Assembly: GCA_937974295.1 (NCBI GenBank)
Contig: CALBWN010000007.1
Coordinates: 1 to 20,277 of the forward strand
Source: an uncultured Candidatus Saccharibacteria bacterium
Lineage (GTDB): Bacteria; Patescibacteriota; Saccharimonadia; Saccharimonadales; Saccharimonadaceae
Direction: 5' to 3'
Length of the DNA: 20,277 nucleotides
Positions 6,500-13,241 of the stretch are shown here, piece after piece. The notes under the pieces are model-generated. The model was not told the origin of the DNA. It saw only the letters and a program-made list of their open reading frames with translations, and made no database searches. A program made the translations under genes and the position numbers. Position 1 is the first letter of the stretch; each line of letters opens with the position of its first letter.

Positions 6500-7741
6500 G
6501 TGGCAAAAACAACGAAGTCAACTCGCCACTCATCATCACGCACCGCTCTCGTGGCGCACGCAAGCAATCATGGTTCAAAAACAGAGGTAGATCACCATAA
6601 TGTCGTAAAAAAGGCAACATCATCCTCTCGCGGCGCTGCTTCCGCAAAAGCCCGCTCGCCGCACGCGGATGATGCTCCATCAGCGCGACCCAGCTGGCGC
6701 ACCAACCTCCATTGGCGTACCTGGTGGGCTCGTGGTGGCAGGGTAGTAGCGAGTAGCCGCCAATGGCTGCATAATTTACAGCAGCGCCGACCACACCGGA
6801 GCTTCCGTCACACGCGCCGGCGCGACTATGCGCGGTCGCTGCAATTGCCAGGCTATATTGCCTTTACTGCGCAGGTGTTGCGTATGGTGCGGGCGCACTG
6901 GCGGACGTTGTGCCTCTTAGCGGTGTTTTATGCCGTGCTGCTCTTGGCGCTGGGGGCAATTACCAACCAAGCAATGTACGATCGCCTGCAGAGTATGCTA
7001 GCAGAGTCGGGCAAGGATATTCTCACTGGTGCCTGGGGTAAGCTAGGCGAGGCAGGGCTCCTCATGGTGACGGCCTTTGGCACGGGCAGTGGCAACCTCA
7101 GTGCTGACCAGCAGCTCTATGTGGTGCTGGGCTTTTTACTGGTGTGGCTCACCACAGTGTGGCTATTACGCGAGTATAAGGCAGGGCGAGCGCCACGCCT
7201 GCGCGATGGGCTATATAATGCCTGTGCACCACTGGTAGCCACACTGATGGTTGTCCTCGTCTTCCTCGTGCAGCTTATCCCGCTGGGGGCGATGGCGCTG
7301 GTGTATATTGGTCTGTCGAGTAATGGGGTAATTAGCGAAGGATTTGGCTCGATGCTCTTCTATGTATTGCTAGCTACTGTGGCAGTGCTGACGCTTTATT
7401 GGGGTACGAGCACCTTCATTGCGCTTGTGGTGGTGACGCTGCCCGGTATGTACCCCATGCGGGCGCTGGCAGCAGCGGGTGACCTAGTGGTGGGGCGGCG
7501 GCTGCGCGTTTTGTATCGGCTGCTGTGGCTATTTGGCAGTGTGGCAGTGCTGTGGTGTGTGGTGATGATTCCTGCTATTCTCCTTGATGCCTGGCTCAAG
7601 CACCTATGGCAATGGTACGCCTCTGTGCCGACAATGCCCGTCCTAGCGGGCTTCATTAGTTCGGTGACGGTGGTATGGTGCGCGGCGTACATCTATCTCC
7701 TTTATCGCAAGATTGTTGATGATACGGCAGCACCAGCGTAA
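6500..7741 (+). CDS. Polytopic membrane protein with long basic N-terminal tail, unknown
   Basis: I do not recognise this ~413-residue protein. The first ~110 residues are Ser/Arg/Lys/His-rich and low in complexity (KSTRHSSSRTALVAHASNHG), then very Arg-rich (RRPHRSFRHTRRRDYARS), which suggests a disordered cytoplasmic tail. About six hydrophobic helices follow, for example RTLCLLAVFYAVLLLALGAI, YVVLGFLLVWLTTVWLL and VAVLWCVVMIPAILL. GTG starts are possible at 6491, 6494 and 6500. I prefer 6500, which has AGGG 8 nt upstream and gives an AKTTKST-type N-terminus. It follows the htpX stop by 1-10 nt and is probably co-transcribed with htpX. The tail could bind nucleic acid or acidic lipids, but that is a guess. 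Confidence 0.7.
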   Translation: MAKTTKSTRHSSSRTALVAHASNHGSKTEVDHHNVVKKATSSSRGAASAKARSPHADDAPSARPSWRTNLHWRTWWARGGRVVASSRQWLHNLQQRRPHRSFRHTRRRDYARSLQLPGYIAFTAQVLRMVRAHWRTLCLLAVFYAVLLLALGAITNQAMYDRLQSMLAESGKDILTGAWGKLGEAGLLMVTAFGTGSGNLSADQQLYVVLGFLLVWLTTVWLLREYKAGRAPRLRDGLYNACAPLVATLMVVLVFLVQLIPLGAMALVYIGLSSNGVISEGFGSMLFYVLLATVAVLTLYWGTSTFIALVVVTLPGMYPMRALAAAGDLVVGRRLRVLYRLLWLFGSVAVLWCVVMIPAILLDAWLKHLWQWYASVPTMPVLAGFISSVTVVWCAAYIYLLYRKIVDDTAAPA

Positions 7742-8023
7742 GGTGGGCGACTCTCGCTGTAGTATTGCTTGAGGCCTAGTTTTGGGCGAGTAATGTGGGC
7801 AATTGATGATGGAGAGGGCTTCGCTTGGCCGCGTAGTGGCTTTTGTGATAGCAAAAAGCTGAGGTTCTTTGTCTTATACTTACTAATAGCACTCTCGAAT
7901 TCAATGGCGAGGCAAGTTGTCATTGTATATTGCATTCTCTAACAGGGTGATATTGAATGTGAATCTTAAAAATTTTGCTCTCTTTGTGCTAGCTTACCCT
8001 CCCATACTTCATCCGATGGAGTG

Positions 8024-8055
8024 TGAGAATCTGTCATTGTGCTGACAGATTCTCA
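8024..8055. repeat. Orphan perfect 13-bp hairpin
   Basis: TGAGAATCTGTCA (8024-8036) and TGACAGATTCTCA (8043-8055) pair perfectly around loop TTGTGC. It lies about 280 nt after the upstream stop and 205 nt before ligA. There is no T run on either side, so it is not a simple terminator. Confidence 0.75.
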
Positions 8056-8235
8056 GCCCAGCGCAAGAGATCGATATCCAGTGAATATCAACCCTTATAG
8101 TGTTCCTGAGGAGGGAGTGTGAGGAGGGTGAGCGTGAGAGAACGCAAGGGGCTTTAGATCAGATACATACTAATTTTGCAGGATGGTTATACTAAATCCT
8201 CTCTTAAAAAAGCTGCGCCCACCGCCAAATTCCGC

Positions 8236-8255
8236 TATACTAAAGGCAGTAAGGA
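8236..8255 (+). promoter_or_regulatory. ligA -10 and ribosome binding site
   Basis: TATACT (8236-8241) predicts a start near 8248, with AAGGA (8251-8255) 6 nt before the ATG. The leader is only about 14 nt. No clear -35 is seen. Confidence 0.6.
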
Positions 8256-8261
8256 ACCACT

Positions 8262-10424
8262 ATGACACAAGACAAACACACAGCATCACCCACCTCATCG
8301 CCAGCTCAGCGCAGTACCGAGCTGCGCCAGCTACTCAATCGCTATAGCTACGAATATCATGTGCTCGACGCGCCCAGCGTGAGCGATGCGGTGTATGACA
8401 GCCTCTTTGCCGAGCTCAAGCAGCTCGAAGCTGCACACCCGGCACTCATCACGCCCGATTCGCCCACCCAGCGGGTCGGCAACGCCCTCAAAGGTGGTTT
8501 TGCCAAGGTGCAGCACCGCCAGCGGATGGTTAGCCTGAATGACGTCTTCGATACGGCAGAGGTCGAGGCGTGGGTACAGCGCATGGATAAGCTCTTGCCA
8601 GGTCACAAGCACGAGTTTTTTGCCGATATCAAGATGGATGGCTTGGCCTGCGCGCTTATCTATAACGATGGCGTGCTCGTGCAGGCCGTCACACGGGGCG
8701 ATAGCTACGTTGGCGAAGATGTGACGAATAATGTGCGGACGATTCGCAATGTGCCGCTGCGCCTGCGTGAAGCACCTGGCTTTGAGCACTTGCTGCAGGG
8801 CAGGACGGAGATCCGTGGGGAAATCGTCATGCTCAAACGCGACTTTGCAGCACTTAATAGGCGACAGCAAGCTGCTGGCCAGCCAGCCTTCGCCAACCCG
8901 CGTAACCTCGCGGCTGGCACTATCCGCCAGCTTGACCCAGCACTCGTGGCGCAGCGCCCACTCCATTTTCGGGGTTACGATGTCATCCGTGATGATGCGG
9001 CTGAGGTGCCGACCAACAGCTATGCTTATGACGCCTTGACGGCGCTGGGTATCACACGCAACCAGCAAGCGGCAGTCTTTACGAGCCTGGCCGAGGTAAT
9101 GAACTTCGTCCAGCAGTGGGGTGAGCAGCGCCGCGATTTGCCGTTCAATACCGATGGCCTCGTGATCAAGATCAATAATCGCGCTCTCTACGACCGCCTG
9201 GGCGTGGTGGGCAAGAATCCGCGTGGTGCAGTGGCCTACAAATATGCAGCCGAGCAAGCCACTACCATCGTGCGCGATATCGTCATGAGCATTGGCCGGA
9301 CAGGTGCTGCCACACCAGTAGCGGTGTTCGACCCAGTCGTCGTGGCCGGCACGACGGTGCAGCACGCCAGCCTGCACAATGCCGATGAGATTGCTCGACT
9401 CGATGTGCGGCGTGGCGACACAGTGGTTATCTTCAAGGCAGGGGATATCATCCCGCAGGTTGAGCGGGTATTGCCAGAGCTGCGCCCAGCCAATACCAAG
9501 CCGATTGATTACCCAGCCGAGCTCCAGCGCCAATATCCTGAGCTGCAGTTTGAGCGGCCCGCTGGTGAGGCGGTGTATCGGGTGCGCGGTGCCAGCAGCT
9601 CACTCATCCTCACGCGCGCCCTCACGCACTTTGCATCCAAGGGGGCGCTAGATATCGACACACTTGGCGAGAAGAATGTCGCTGCCCTGGTCGAGGCTGG
9701 CTTGGTGCACGACTTAGCTGATATTTATACGCTCAGGAAGGAGGATCTTCTCCGGCTTGATCGCTTCGCTGAGGTCTCGGCGCAGAAGCTTATCGATGCC
9801 ATTGCTGCTGCAAAGCACCCACCGCTCGAGCGCTTCCTCTATGGCCTCGGCATTCGCCACGTGGGTGCGCAGACGGCAATCGATATCGTGAAACATTTTG
9901 CAGATAATTCAAAACACGATGTACCCCAGCAGGTCAGTGTGAACAATAATCGCAATGATTCAGAAAAGAATGCATTGCATGATGAGCCGCAAGCACTCGT
10001 CAATACACTTGCAAATGACAAGCAATTGCTTGGCTTCTTGCGCACTGCCACGCTCGACCAGCTGCAGGTGATTGATGGCATCGGCGTGGTAGTGGCTGAA
10101 TCGATCGTCGCGTGGTTCAGTGACGCAGATAACATTGCCTTGCTGGATAAATTTGCTCGGTGCGGTGTCGTGCCACGGCTCGTGCAATCGTCGCAGCAAC
10201 TTGCTGGCCAAAAATTCGTCATTACTGGCACATTGCAAGCAATGAGTCGCGACCAAGCGGCCGAAAAAATCCGTGCTCTGGGTGGCACCTTCCAGAGTAG
10301 CGTCAGCAAAGACACTACCTACCTCGTTGCTGGCGGCAAAGTTGGGGCAAGTAAGCGAGCCAAGGCGGAGAAGTATGGTACAATGATCCTCACCGAAGGA
10401 CAATTTTTAACACTTATTCAATAA
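8262..10424 (+). CDS. ligA: NAD-dependent DNA ligase, zinc-finger cysteines missing
   Basis: A 720-residue LigA that seals nicks in DNA during replication and repair, using NAD. The N-terminal Ia domain has YEYHVLDAPSVSDAVYD. The adenylation domain has the active-site lysine in KMDG (K124), and LVAQRPLHFRGYDV and KYAAEQATT follow. The OB domain has GRTGAATPVAVFDPV and HNADEI. The helix-hairpin-helix region ends IDGIGVVVAESIVAWF, and a C-terminal BRCT domain begins GQKFVITGTL. Two things are odd. The zinc-finger stretch (PELQFERPAGEAVYRVRGASSSLI) has none of the four cysteines that bind zinc in E. coli LigA. An Asn-rich, more AT-rich insert of about 40 residues (9900-10020) splits the HhH region. 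The core catalytic residues look intact. Confidence 0.95.
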   Translation: MTQDKHTASPTSSPAQRSTELRQLLNRYSYEYHVLDAPSVSDAVYDSLFAELKQLEAAHPALITPDSPTQRVGNALKGGFAKVQHRQRMVSLNDVFDTAEVEAWVQRMDKLLPGHKHEFFADIKMDGLACALIYNDGVLVQAVTRGDSYVGEDVTNNVRTIRNVPLRLREAPGFEHLLQGRTEIRGEIVMLKRDFAALNRRQQAAGQPAFANPRNLAAGTIRQLDPALVAQRPLHFRGYDVIRDDAAEVPTNSYAYDALTALGITRNQQAAVFTSLAEVMNFVQQWGEQRRDLPFNTDGLVIKINNRALYDRLGVVGKNPRGAVAYKYAAEQATTIVRDIVMSIGRTGAATPVAVFDPVVVAGTTVQHASLHNADEIARLDVRRGDTVVIFKAGDIIPQVERVLPELRPANTKPIDYPAELQRQYPELQFERPAGEAVYRVRGASSSLILTRALTHFASKGALDIDTLGEKNVAALVEAGLVHDLADIYTLRKEDLLRLDRFAEVSAQKLIDAIAAAKHPPLERFLYGLGIRHVGAQTAIDIVKHFADNSKHDVPQQVSVNNNRNDSEKNALHDEPQALVNTLANDKQLLGFLRTATLDQLQVIDGIGVVVAESIVAWFSDADNIALLDKFARCGVVPRLVQSSQQLAGQKFVITGTLQAMSRDQAAEKIRALGGTFQSSVSKDTTYLVAGGKVGASKRAKAEKYGTMILTEGQFLTLIQ

Positions 10425-10439
10425 GCAGGAGAAAGATAC

Positions 10440-11045
10440 ATGGCAAACCCAGAACAACCACAAAGAGATGAATTAATCGCTGCAGCGAAAAGTATGGCGC
10501 CATTCCCAATACTTATGGCAAGCTTTATGCTTATATATGCTGTATGGTTTGGTGTGGCGTGGGGCACTATTGGCTGGGTAGTCTTTGCACTATTTGGTGT
10601 GTATGCGGCATGGCTGATTTTTTGCGGTGTGCAGCATATCCGCGCAACGAAAAAATTGCCCAAGCCAGCACCAACGCCAGCCAGCAAACGGATCGCTAAG
10701 CAGATGCAGCTGCTGAGTACCGTGTCGTATACACCGCTGTGGATTATCCTTGCGTTGCTTGGTATATTCCAGCAGCAGATTTATATCATGCCAGTGCTTG
10801 TGTTGATTGTTGGGCTGCACTTCGTCCCGCAGGCGAAGATCTTTGGCCGGACGATTGATTACTATCTTGCACCTCTCCCCATCTGCACGGCATTGATTGG
10901 CTTCTACCTTGCCTTTACAACCGGCACTTCGTGGCAAGCGGTCTATGCCATCAGCAGTATTGGCGGGGCACTCGCAACCGCAGGGTATGGCCTATACATG
11001 GTGTTGGGCCACAAGCAACTTATGAACCAAATAAACCACGTATAA
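10440..11045 (+). CDS. Polytopic membrane protein, unknown function
   Basis: I cannot assign a function to this 201-residue protein. After a short hydrophilic N-terminus (MANPEQPQRDELIAA) there are about six hydrophobic segments in two sets: residues 22-40 and 43-64, then a basic Pro/Lys loop (RATKKLPKPAPTPASKR), then 93-112, 114-132, 140-160 and 165-190. The motif VGLHFVPQAKIF between helices may mark a family. It starts 15 nt after the ligA stop with AGGAG 8 nt upstream of the ATG, so it is probably translated from the ligA message. It could be a small transporter or sensor; nothing in it decides. Confidence 0.75.
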   Translation: MANPEQPQRDELIAAAKSMAPFPILMASFMLIYAVWFGVAWGTIGWVVFALFGVYAAWLIFCGVQHIRATKKLPKPAPTPASKRIAKQMQLLSTVSYTPLWIILALLGIFQQQIYIMPVLVLIVGLHFVPQAKIFGRTIDYYLAPLPICTALIGFYLAFTTGTSWQAVYAISSIGGALATAGYGLYMVLGHKQLMNQINHV

Positions 11046-11079
11046 CAACTATACGAAACCGTACACGTAATCGGCTAGC

Positions 11080-11102
11080 TTGCAAAATGCAAGTGAAAAT
11101 AA
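11080..11102 (+). repeat. 23-bp direct repeat, copy 1 (upstream of the NADAR gene)
   Basis: A 23-bp sequence starting TTGCAAAATGCAAGT and ending AAAATAA. It matches 11684-11706 with one mismatch. The core can fold as CTTGCA/TGCAAG at 11079-11093. Confidence 0.6.
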
Positions 11103-11227
11103 GTATATAGAATCATCTGAATATATCACAGTATGATTCAAAAATATGACAAGGAAGGGGAATAATAGCGACAATACCAACAAGAGCAAAATCACAGTAA
11201 ATATCAGTCTATAACAGAGGTAGTATC

Positions 11228-11728
11228 ATGAATATGACAGGCAATGCACACAACAAATCAACCATGGCTGGCTTTTTTCTAGATGGCTGGTATGTCTTTG
11301 ATAACTTCGCACCATGCCAAGTTGAGTGGCGCGGCGTGCTGTACCCGACGAGCGAACACGCCTACCAAGCAGCGCATTTTTTTGATACCAATCCAGCGCT
11401 GGCAGAGCAGGTGCGCTTGTGTCGCTCACCGCGCTTAGCGTCTGATTTTGCCAACCAGCATAAGGCTGAGGAAGACCCCAATTGGGACGATAAGAAGGTG
11501 GCGGTTATGGAAGAAATTGTGCGCTGCAAGCTTGCTCAGCATGATCTTGTGCGTGAGACGCTCATCGCATCGGGCGATCGATACATTGTGGAGATGAATG
11601 ACGATGACAGCTTTTGGGGTTGGGGTAGTGACCACCAAGGGCGCAATGAGCTTGGCAAGATATGGATGCGTCTACGGGATGAATTGCAAAATGCAAGTAA
11701 AAATAACACTATGAATAGCAATAAATAA
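11228..11728 (+). CDS. NADAR domain N-glycosidase (YbiA-like)
   Basis: A 166-residue NADAR protein. Known members cleave N-glycosidic bonds: YbiA acts on riboflavin-pathway intermediates, and others remove ADP-ribose from guanine. Family blocks are clear: YVFDNFAPCQVEWRGVLYPT followed by SEHAYQAAHF near the N-terminus, then DDDSFWGWGSDHQGRNELGKIWMRLRDEL near the end. ATG 11228 has AGAGG about 7 nt upstream; another ATG, out of frame, lies 8 nt before it. The last 13 residues (QNASKNNTMNSNK) fall beyond the usual domain end and are encoded by the second copy of a 23-bp direct repeat, so the tail may be recent. It is followed 85 nt later by two NTP pyrophosphatase genes, which suggests a joint role in removing damaged nucleotides or cofactors. 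Confidence 0.9.
   Translation: MNMTGNAHNKSTMAGFFLDGWYVFDNFAPCQVEWRGVLYPTSEHAYQAAHFFDTNPALAEQVRLCRSPRLASDFANQHKAEEDPNWDDKKVAVMEEIVRCKLAQHDLVRETLIASGDRYIVEMNDDDSFWGWGSDHQGRNELGKIWMRLRDELQNASKNNTMNSNK
11684..11706 (+). repeat. 23-bp direct repeat, copy 2 (inside the NADAR 3' end)
   Basis: Starts TTGCAAAATGCAAGT and matches 11080-11102 except for one G-to-A change. It encodes the extra tail of the NADAR protein. Confidence 0.6.
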
Positions 11729-11764
11729 AATTCATGATGCAATATAGGTTATGATAGCAAGGTA

Positions 11765-11806
11765 TATAATACACAAAAGAACTTAGTAATAAACAAGCAG
11801 GGAGGA
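11765..11806 (+). promoter_or_regulatory. -10 and ribosome binding site of the MazG-like/ITPase operon
   Basis: TATAAT at 11765-11770 within GGTATATAATAC, and GGGAGGA (11800-11806) 7 nt before ATG 11814. No clear -35. The leader would be about 37 nt. Confidence 0.6.
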
Positions 11807-11813
11807 TAAGACA

Positions 11814-12230
11814 ATGGTGCGATTTTATCTCGAAAAGCTGGTACGTGACAAGGTTGTCGAGAGATGTGAGGCCGACCCGCAGGTGCTCCATACGGAGTAT
11901 CATCAGCTCGATCGCGCGGCGTATCGCCGTGAGCTGCAGCGCAAGATTCATGAGGAAGCAAATGAAATTCCGCTGGGCGATAATGCGCCAGAGGAGGCGC
12001 TGCAGGAGCTGGCAGATCTGCAGGCCGTGCTCGATGCGCTGCGTGATGATTTTGGCTTTTCACCTCAGCAGGTGCAAGACGCAGTGGCGCGCAAAGCTGC
12101 TCATGCTGGCGGCTTCCAAAAGCGCTATTATATTGCGTACAACGATCTAGCGGAGGATAGCAAATGGGTCGAGATTTTTCGGGCGCAGCCAGAGAAGTAT
12201 CGGGAAGAGAATAACGAAGGAGACGAATGA
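11814..12230 (+). CDS. MazG-like nucleoside triphosphate pyrophosphohydrolase
   Basis: A 138-residue all-alpha NTP pyrophosphatase-like protein. It should hydrolyse unwanted NTPs or dNTPs to the monophosphate and pyrophosphate in the cytoplasm. The start MVRFYLEKLVRDKVVERCE has the LVRDKV element of the predicted housecleaning subgroup (COG4997-like). The metal-binding pattern is visible as EEANE (EExxE), then after about 18 residues ELAD (ExxD) and LQAVLDAL. A C-terminal extension (GGFQKRYYIAYNDLAEDSKWVEIF) follows. The stop overlaps the next start in ATGA (12227-12230), so translation of the two genes is coupled. Which nucleotide it prefers is not visible. Confidence 0.85.
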   Translation: MVRFYLEKLVRDKVVERCEADPQVLHTEYHQLDRAAYRRELQRKIHEEANEIPLGDNAPEEALQELADLQAVLDALRDDFGFSPQQVQDAVARKAAHAGGFQKRYYIAYNDLAEDSKWVEIFRAQPEKYREENNEGDE

Positions 12231-12784
12231 TGCAACAACCACTATTCATCACAGGCAACCAACACAAGGCCGACTATCTCGCGCGCATGCTTGGTATGCC
12301 GCTGGAGCATCGCAAAATTGATTTGGTAGAAATTCAATCGTCTTCGCCCGAGGAGGTTGTTCGGCACAAAGTGCGTGAAGCGTATGAGATTGCCCAGCAG
12401 CCAGTTCTTGTGGAAGATGTGTCGCTGGGGTTTGCGGCGCTGAATGGATTGCCTGGGACGTTCATTAAATTCTTCGTCGAGGCACCAGATGGGCTAGAAA
12501 AATTATGTCGTATGCTTGATGGGTTTGATGATCGATCGGCACTGGCGGTAGGTATATTTGGTTACTATGATGGCCACGAGATGCACGTTTTTCGCAGTGA
12601 GCTACCTGGCAGTATTGCAGCGCATCCGCGTGGCGATGGTGGCTTTGGTTGGGACAAAATATTTTGCCCAGATGGTTACAATGGCCGGACACGGGCAGAC
12701 CTACTGCCCGAGGAAGATGTAGCGACGTATCACATTATTAAACCAATTGCAGCATTGCGCGAATTTTTGCAATCTCATAGATAA
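12227..12784 (+). CDS. HAM1/ITPase family non-canonical purine NTP pyrophosphatase
   Basis: A 185-residue enzyme that converts ITP, dITP or XTP to the monophosphate, keeping deaminated purines out of DNA and RNA. Motifs: FITGNQHKADYLARML (substrate loop), VEDVSLGFAALNGLPGTFIKFF (catalytic acidic residues and G-x-PG) and GGFGWDKIFCPDGY (base recognition). The FIKFF segment and the GLEKLCRMLDGFDDRSA block are closer to eukaryotic/archaeal ITPA than to E. coli RdgB, which has VEDSGL and PGxxSARY. Alternative starts are ATG 12227 (overlapping the upstream stop) and ATG 12230. It is in an operon with the MazG-like gene. No clear intrinsic terminator follows. Confidence 0.9.
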   Translation: MMQQPLFITGNQHKADYLARMLGMPLEHRKIDLVEIQSSSPEEVVRHKVREAYEIAQQPVLVEDVSLGFAALNGLPGTFIKFFVEAPDGLEKLCRMLDGFDDRSALAVGIFGYYDGHEMHVFRSELPGSIAAHPRGDGGFGWDKIFCPDGYNGRTRADLLPEEDVATYHIIKPIAALREFLQSHR

Positions 12785-12901
12785 GATTTTTTGCAACTTC
12801 TACCACTGTTATATTCCTGAATCGAACACTAAGTTTATTCATGGCAATTAATAGGTAGCAGTATATTGATGGCGTGGTAGGTATAGGAGTTTGGATCGAT
12901 T

Positions 12902-12950
12902 ATACAATATACTGTTGAATATTTTTTGTTTGTATTCAATATAATTGTAT
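12902..12950. repeat. AT-rich imperfect palindrome
   Basis: The left arm (12902-12921, ATACAA...TTGAATA) and right arm (12933-12950, TATTCAA...TTGTAT) pair except for a 2-3-nt difference, around a T-rich 11-nt loop. It includes TATAAT at 12940-12945. Role unknown. Confidence 0.5.
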
Positions 12951-13205
12951 ATTGTGCGGAGAGAGTAGTGTTGTGCGCTGCTTGATAGCAGGGCATGTAT
13001 GGGTATGAATCTTACAGAGAGGGAGATATATTGCTTGTAATATGCAAGCAAGAAGCTCGGTTATTATGCTGTGAGGTAGTGGAAAAAGTAAGCAGTAGAA
13101 AGGCATTTTTTGCGTCGCGTGAGAGCGATGCATAGGCCAAAACAATTGCTACAAAGAGAGGGTAAGAGGGGAGCGCAGCCCGACAAGCATTTGCAAAAAA
13201 CAAGC

Positions 13206-13227
13206 AAAAAATCACCAGCCTGCGTGA
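13206..13227 (-). terminator. Probable intrinsic terminator of pta
   Basis: On the minus strand, TCAC-g-CA, loop GGC, TG-GTGA is followed by six T, starting 15 nt after the stop. The stem is short and has one bulge, so this is moderately supported. Confidence 0.5.
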
Positions 13228-13241
13228 ATAAATCGCACAAT

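Larger units (their letters stand above)
7742..8261. other. 520-bp spacer before ligA
   Basis: No supported gene. It contains the perfect hairpin at 8024-8055, a purine-rich stretch with TGAGGAGGG repeated (about 8106-8130) and, at the right end, the ligA promoter. Codon patterns in 7742-7980 do not look coding on either strand. Confidence 0.55.
12785..13241. other. 457-bp AT-rich spacer between convergent genes
   Basis: No supported gene; several minus-strand frames are open only because of composition. Contents: an AT-rich imperfect palindrome (12902-12950), a small hairpin TTGCTTG/CAAGCAA (13031-13051), a hairpin TGCGTCGC/GCGATGCA (13111-13132) and the pta terminator (13206-13227). Confidence 0.6.

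Noticed and set aside
6054..6794. 246-codon minus-strand frame across the htpX / membrane gene junction
   Set aside because: It overlaps two supported plus-strand genes and has no start signal.
7702..7935. 77-codon minus-strand frame after the membrane protein gene
   Set aside because: It overlaps the upstream gene end, has no ribosome site or promoter, and looks compositional.
8331..9533. 400-codon open frame on the minus strand within ligA
   Set aside because: It is fully antisense to the well-supported LigA coding region, and its protein has no family signature. Codon bias of the sense gene keeps the frame open.
13111..13132. Hairpin TGCGTCGC/GCGATGCA as a terminator of the ITPase operon
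   Set aside because: The T run precedes rather than follows the stem on the plus strand, and on the minus strand the stem is followed by A, so neither direction fits a terminator.
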